Shown here: positions 59,735-64,000 of the stretch, in pieces
Layout: the number at the start of each line of letters is the position of its first letter
Numbering within the stretch: position 1 is the stretch's first letter
Assembly (NCBI GenBank): GCA_007570785.1
Contig: ML664161.1
Coordinates: 13,000,643 to 13,064,642 of the forward strand
Reading direction: 5' to 3'
Source of the DNA: Antilocapra americana
Lineage: Eukaryota; Chordata; Mammalia; Artiodactyla; Antilocapridae
DNA: 64,000 bases
Notes under the pieces: generated by a model
Databases searched by the model: none
Told to the model about the DNA's origin: nothing
What the model saw: the letters and a program-made list of their open reading frames with translations, nothing else
Program-made: the position numbers and the translations under genes

Positions 59735-60470
59735 GTGTTTACTGTTTGAGGTATTTACTAGAGTTCCTTTGGATAAACACTCATGGAAGAGGAGATCGAA
59801 AGAGGAATGTGAAGGGCAAAAAGTCAAGTTGTAACAACAGTATCAGATTAACCCCTGGTGAGCCCTGCAGCAAGAAGAGCTCTTCAGAGTTGTCCCATGT
59901 TGAGCTGAAATGGTCAAGCCTCACACTGCTAATTCAATCAGTCACTGGATATGGACTGTCTTGTAAAGGAAGTGACTATAGGCAAGGTGACTCATTTCAG
60001 CTAAGTCTAATCCCTGCAGGAGCTGAGTGTTGAAGCTTATCTACCAATAGTGATTTCAGCAGCTGGGGCAACAAGTACATCACTGAAGGGGTATCTACAT
60101 GGCACATCAGAGTTTCTACCATTTTTCACCTCTTGTTAACTCAGATTCACCTTGGCATGGATATCCTGGTGGACACATTTTTTTGGAGAAACTTAGTAGA
60201 AGAAGGTCAGTGAAACAAAGGCAGCCTCTGCCACTGCCACTGCCAAGGGATGATTATCTTGTGCCTCTGCTCTGTCTAGTCCCCATAGTATCACCTAGTA
60301 CCTCTTCTAGTCTCAGTGGCTGACTTGGTGCTATGAACCTGTACCTCTGACCCGTTGGTCATCATGGTCTCTTCCCGTTAGGGCTGCCAGCACTAAAACT
60401 GAGCAAAGGAGTCCCGAAAGGGGTCTAAGTGGAATACTCTGATAACAAACATATGTTGTCCTGCCCCCAT
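59735..60470. other. GC-richer unclassified block, possibly an old repeat
   Basis: About 730 bp with GC clearly above its flanks and sharp compositional edges, holding 95- and 74-codon frames (59746-60033, 60099-60323). The look is that of an old LTR or other dispersed repeat, but I cannot name it. A CACTGCCACTGCCA run lies near 60231. Confidence 0.35.
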
Positions 60471-60644
60471 TATGGCACAGCAGCCACGGATCTTATTTTA
60501 CATTCACTGATGGATTTAATATAGTATTATATTATATTAAGTATACTCATTATACTTAAAATCAATGTTACCTAAGCATATATATATATATATATTTGAA
60601 TTAGACTATCTTAAGTATGAATTATATTCTTATTCTTTGCTAAG

Positions 60645-60812
60645 ACTCTGGGCAAGTTAAACTCTCATGCCTTAGTATCATTGCTGTAAAGTAACAATAA
60701 TAATAATACCTACCCCACTGTTTTGTTGAAAGAATAGAGATAATTATATAAAATGACTTAGAAAACACCTTGACATGTAGCAGGGCACAAGAAATAGTAA
60801 TTATTATCACAA
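60645..60812 (+). repeat. MIR SINE remnant
   Basis: Good MIR word order: CTGGGCAAGTTAAACTCTCA, then a run of AATAATAATAATACCTACCC, then GAAAGAATAGAGATAATTAT and GTAGCAGGGCACAAG. A short (TA)n lies just upstream at 60577-60595. Confidence 0.75.
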
Positions 60813-61269
60813 AAGTTAATCTTTCTATAGAGCTTTCATTTGCATGCCTGATGGAGAAGATAAATGGGGACAGAGAAAGAAAATTAACAGCTGCAATCAC
60901 ATTCACTATTTATATAAAGAAACACACAGGTATGTAATGATGTCATTTAAACAGTTCAGACTGATCTCTTTGATTATTACTGTTTACCTATTTGTTCTGT
61001 TTGCCAATTCTTTTTTGCCTATAAGATCGTTCTCTAAAGATTTGCATTTAGTTATATTACAAACAGATGTGTTTCCCCTTTAGTTTTACCCCAATTACTA
61101 ATGAGTGGAGTTGATTTCTATGATCCAGGGTTCATCTCACTTTCATAAGAATCAATACAAATAGATTTTCAACTGATTAAAGTCTTATATTTATTATAAA
61201 CACTTGCTGATACATTAAAGATGGGTAAGTAGATATAGCTATAGAAAGTGATATATATACACATTTTTC
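60813..61269. other. No feature recognised
   Basis: No gene or repeat recognised. The 79-codon frame at 60844-61083 has no recognisable similarity. Confidence 0.45.
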
Positions 61270-61450
61270 AACATTATAAATCATGTATAGCACAGGGAAC
61301 TCTACTCAATGGTCTGTGGTGACCTAAATGGAAAGGAAATCCAAAAAAGAGAGGATACATGTATATGTATAGCTGATTCACTTTGCTATACAGCATAACT
61401 AACAAAACATTGTAAAGCACCTATATTCCAATAAAATATTAAAAAAAATA
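61270..61450 (+). mobile_element. L1 3' terminal fragment
   Basis: Plus-strand L1 3' UTR: GGGAACTCTACTCAATGGTC, AAGGAAATCCAAAAAAGAG, ending CCTATATTCCAATAAAATAT plus an A-run. Close in wording to the L1 tail at 36900-37050. Confidence 0.88.
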
Positions 61451-61479
61451 CACATTATAAATGGCCCAATTCTTCACCT

Positions 61480-61895
61480 CTAACTGTATGGATTCTATTT
61501 GTCAAGCAGCTTTGCTATAGCTTTCAGGGTAAGTGGAATTTCTCACCCACCCCTGGGCTCTTGCTTGGCCACTGAGTTTGCATATCAATAGAATTTCAGC
61601 AGACATGATACAATATGAAGTGTGTAAAATGTCTCCATTACTTGCCCTTCTGCTGTCACCATGATAGGGATGAGCCCCAACTGGCACCTGGTCCCATGAG
61701 AATAAGAGACATGTGGAACTAAGACAAACCAAGCCAGCAGATCAGCTGTCCTTCAGAACTAAGCTGGAACCAGAGAATAACCAAGTAAAACCCAGCCTGG
61801 ATCAGGTGGTCCTCAGAGGACCTGACTGTGAAAGATGATAAGTGCTTGCTTTTTTAAACCACTGAATTTTGAGTGGTTTGTTACATAGCAAATTT
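61480..61895 (+). mobile_element. MaLR-type LTR remnant
   Basis: The right end has AAACCACTGAATTTTGAGTG and GTTTGTTACATAGCAAATTT, the 3' ending of MLT1-like solo LTRs. Inside are AGAGACATGTGGAACTAAGA and AGCCAGCAGATCAGCTGTCC. No viral coding sequence. Moderate confidence in the class, low in the exact family. Confidence 0.5.
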
Positions 61896-63165
61896 TCCTG
61901 AAATTGTTTTTTTTTTTCACATTTCTGAAATTGGTTAATTTTCAAAAGAGGGACATTTATTTTCTGTTTTCCTCAGATGTCCATAAAATAGTGGTTTGAC
62001 TTTTGACATTAGAAGTTCTAAGCATGATACAAATTTGTGTATAGCAAGAATAACTCATTTTCACTCAGGGAAAATTTTTTTAAAATTAAGACAGTGTAAA
62101 TCAAGTTATACAGTAGATGAAATTTATGCAATTAGAATCCAAACTTATATTAAATAAAGGAAAGAATATGCTGCAATTGTAAGTACAGGAGATAGTGAGT
62201 GGGTTTGGCATCTACCTGAGCCATTTCTGCCTTACTGAGGGAGGTGGCAGAAGTTAGGAAGATTTTCATCCCCTTTATGTTCCATACTCAGCCCTTCATA
62301 AATTTATGACTACCCAAATATAGTTTTGTATCATTTCATAACCTTAAATAAATATTATTTACAAAGCTGTAAAAGAGAACAATAAACCTAAAAATCTTGA
62401 AGAATTTATCTTCTTATAGATTTTTATCAAGATATTTATAGTCAATTCATGAAAATATGAAGCTGTAATTACATGAGAAAGGAGAATACACATCCATTCT
62501 TCCACTAGATTAATAATGTTGAGGTTTTCTTTTGAGAAAGAAAATTGGATGTACAGATCCCTTAGGGAGGAGAAACAAGACAATCATTTAGGGACAATAT
62601 TAGTGGTGTCACTTTGAGAAAACAAGGTGGCTGCGTTAGTCACATCTGGAATTAGAGTGAAAAACAGAGTTTAATGGGAAAACTTCAGTTCATTATTGAA
62701 TAGGTAATGACACTGGGGAAACAAATTTAACCTGGGAGTTAAACAGGAGAGGCAAAAACAGCTGCTGTTTGGCATCAAGGATTGGAAAATAGGAGAGGCA
62801 ACCAAGTAAAATGGGCAAAAATGCCAAGGTCCATGTCCAGGACCATCTGACTACTGCCCAGGGTATCTAAGAGGGATAAGAGCACCTGGCGTTTGGCATC
62901 TTGGACACAGAAGACACACAACACATAGTGGAGAAGATGTGCACTGACAAACAGCACTAAAGAAAAGAGGGTATGGGTCAAAATATTATGAACTCTTAAA
63001 TAATTCATAAGACATATCTTTACAAAAAAAAAGAAAAAGCAGCAAAATGTGTGAAGTATCAAGCAAAAAGGTTTTACATTTACTGTAGAATGGAGATTTG
63101 GAGACTGTGGAAGTGGGAGAAATGTTTAGAAAAGAAAAAAGATTAATGTTCTCTTCCTTTTACGA
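61896..63165. other. No gene supported
   Basis: Unassigned sequence. TTTGGCATC occurs three times (62205, 62768, 62891) without wider similarity. The minus-strand frame at 62775-63062 lacks domains. Confidence 0.45.
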
Positions 63166-63465
63166 TTGTTCCATCCTGCTTGGTTTTGGTTATTAATACA
63201 GGATACACATCAGGAGTTGAAGAGATTTATACACACCCCAGAGGAATTGTGTAAGTTGTTCTCTGTTTCTCCAATACAGTTGCAAACCCTGAAGCGGCTC
63301 AATGCACTGCATGTTAATGGCCTTTCAAATATTCTGCTGGAAGTTATCAGAAAAGAGCTGGCCATGAGCTCCGATTACTGGAATCTGAGCATCTCTTGTG
63401 GAAAGTCTAACAATACAGACTTTGGGAAACTAATGAATCTCTCAAGATCAAGAGAAACTTGGTAG
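63166..63465 (+). other. Unidentified 99-codon frame, possible exon or pseudogene piece
   Basis: I do not recognise this protein. The frame stays open across a GC-richer, codon-like segment unlike its AT-rich flanks. Residues 22-70 (HTPEELCKLFSVSP, then QLQTLKRLNALHVNGLSNIL) look like a soluble amphipathic helical sequence with regularly spaced Leu. Two acceptor-like sites lie inside (TTATTAATACAG ending at 63201; GTTTCTCCAATACAG ending at 63280), and a donor-like GTAAGT starts at 63252. Exon boundaries could therefore be 63202-63251 and/or 63281 onwards, with the true reading shorter than the frame. It could be an exon of a gene extending past the window, a processed pseudogene fragment, or chance. 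No start context or promoter supports a complete gene. Confidence 0.25.
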
Positions 63466-64000
63466 TCTAACACAAGGAAAATAAGAATATGTTTCATGAT
63501 TTACATTTTTATATTGTTTTCAGAGGTGAGATATTTCAGAGGGGACTTTTTAAGGCTGAAAATTAAAAATCAGGATTTTTTTAATAGAACGGCTCTTATA
63601 ATGTGTTATGAAAGTAAAAATAGTGTTAAATGGGTAACACATTTTGCTAAAATATAGCGTAACAATTATTATTGAATATCAAAATTAAATGAATCAAATG
63701 TTGCAAATATTAGGGTAAATGTAAGAACCTAACAGTATCACAATTGACATTTCAGTCAGATTTTAACTCAATTTCAATTTGATTGTGGCTTTTTACTTTT
63801 ACTGCTATATTTAAGGAGTTGAAAAACTACAATAGAAAAAAATTTTAGCCATATCTGTCATTTTCTCTACTACCCAGAATCTGAAGATTATTCTTTTGGG
63901 GGAAATTTTCTGTTTTATGAGGCTCAGTAAAACACAAGTTCCTGATTCTGACTTTTGTCTCACCCCATCTGAGGTAGGGAAAGGCCTGAAATGTAACAAG
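63466..64000. other. No feature recognised
   Basis: AT-rich to the window edge; the minus-strand frame at 63811-63999 has no recognisable similarity. Confidence 0.5.

Noticed and set aside
59486..59827. 113-codon minus-strand frame as a gene
   Set aside because: No recognised domain, AT-rich codon content, and it straddles a compositional boundary.
1..64000. Prokaryotic-type systems (operons, toxin-antitoxin, phage, defence genes)
   Set aside because: No Shine-Dalgarno-led gene series, no compact coding, and mammal-specific repeats throughout.

Overview
The window looks like non-coding genomic DNA from a ruminant, most likely a bovid. The evidence is its repeats: many BovB (RTE) LINE fragments, tRNA-derived Bov-tA and dimeric BOV-A2 SINEs, a ruminant L1 3' UTR (L1_BT type) and a decayed mariner. 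Older mammalian repeats (MIR, L1M, LINE2-like, Tigger and MaLR/ERVL LTR remnants) fill much of the rest. I could not support any intact protein-coding gene, rRNA, tRNA gene or CRISPR array. Almost every long open frame is a retrotransposon fragment, the antisense of one, or low-complexity sequence. The only non-repeat coding candidate is an unidentified 99-codon frame at 63166-63465. Family names and consensus comparisons come from memory of these families, not from a search.

Layout. 1-900: 5' region of a minus-strand BovB that runs off the left edge. 1.1-6.1 kb: SINEs, a BovB piece and unclassified AT-rich sequence. 7.4-8.2 kb and 15.35-16.1 kb: two L1 3' ends with inverted 5' parts, the usual twin-priming form. 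9.2-10.6 kb: ancient LINE2-like and Tigger remnants. 16.9-17.8 kb: decayed mariner. 24.4-27.1 kb: a nest containing an L1_BT 3' UTR, an older L1 ORF2 piece, a BovB with a 9-bp target-site duplication, and an unclassified sequence that also occurs at 1.1 kb. 32.9-34.2 kb: old L1 split by a BovB. 38.7-40.6 kb: opposed L1 ORF2 pieces around a 61-bp inverted repeat, then a SINE/BovB chimera and an L1 tail. 42.1-44.7 kb: LTR-like block and old L1. 46.0-50.4 kb: a minus-strand L1 that keeps a long 5' region with three tandem ~480-bp monomers but lacks ORF1 and most of ORF2. 50.5-56.4 kb: two BovB copies, the first with a ~1.17-kb internal inversion. Both carry the same stop codon in the reverse transcriptase. 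56.4-64.0 kb: SINEs, MIR, an L1 tail, an LTR-like block and the unidentified frame.

Nothing here works as an operon or pathway. The window is a record of retrotransposition, nesting and rearrangement. The observations most worth checking are the in-place BovB inversion, the stop codon shared by the two BovB copies, the internally deleted L1 with tandem 5' monomers, the 61-bp hairpin, the composite repeat seen twice 25 kb apart, and the unassigned frame near the right edge.
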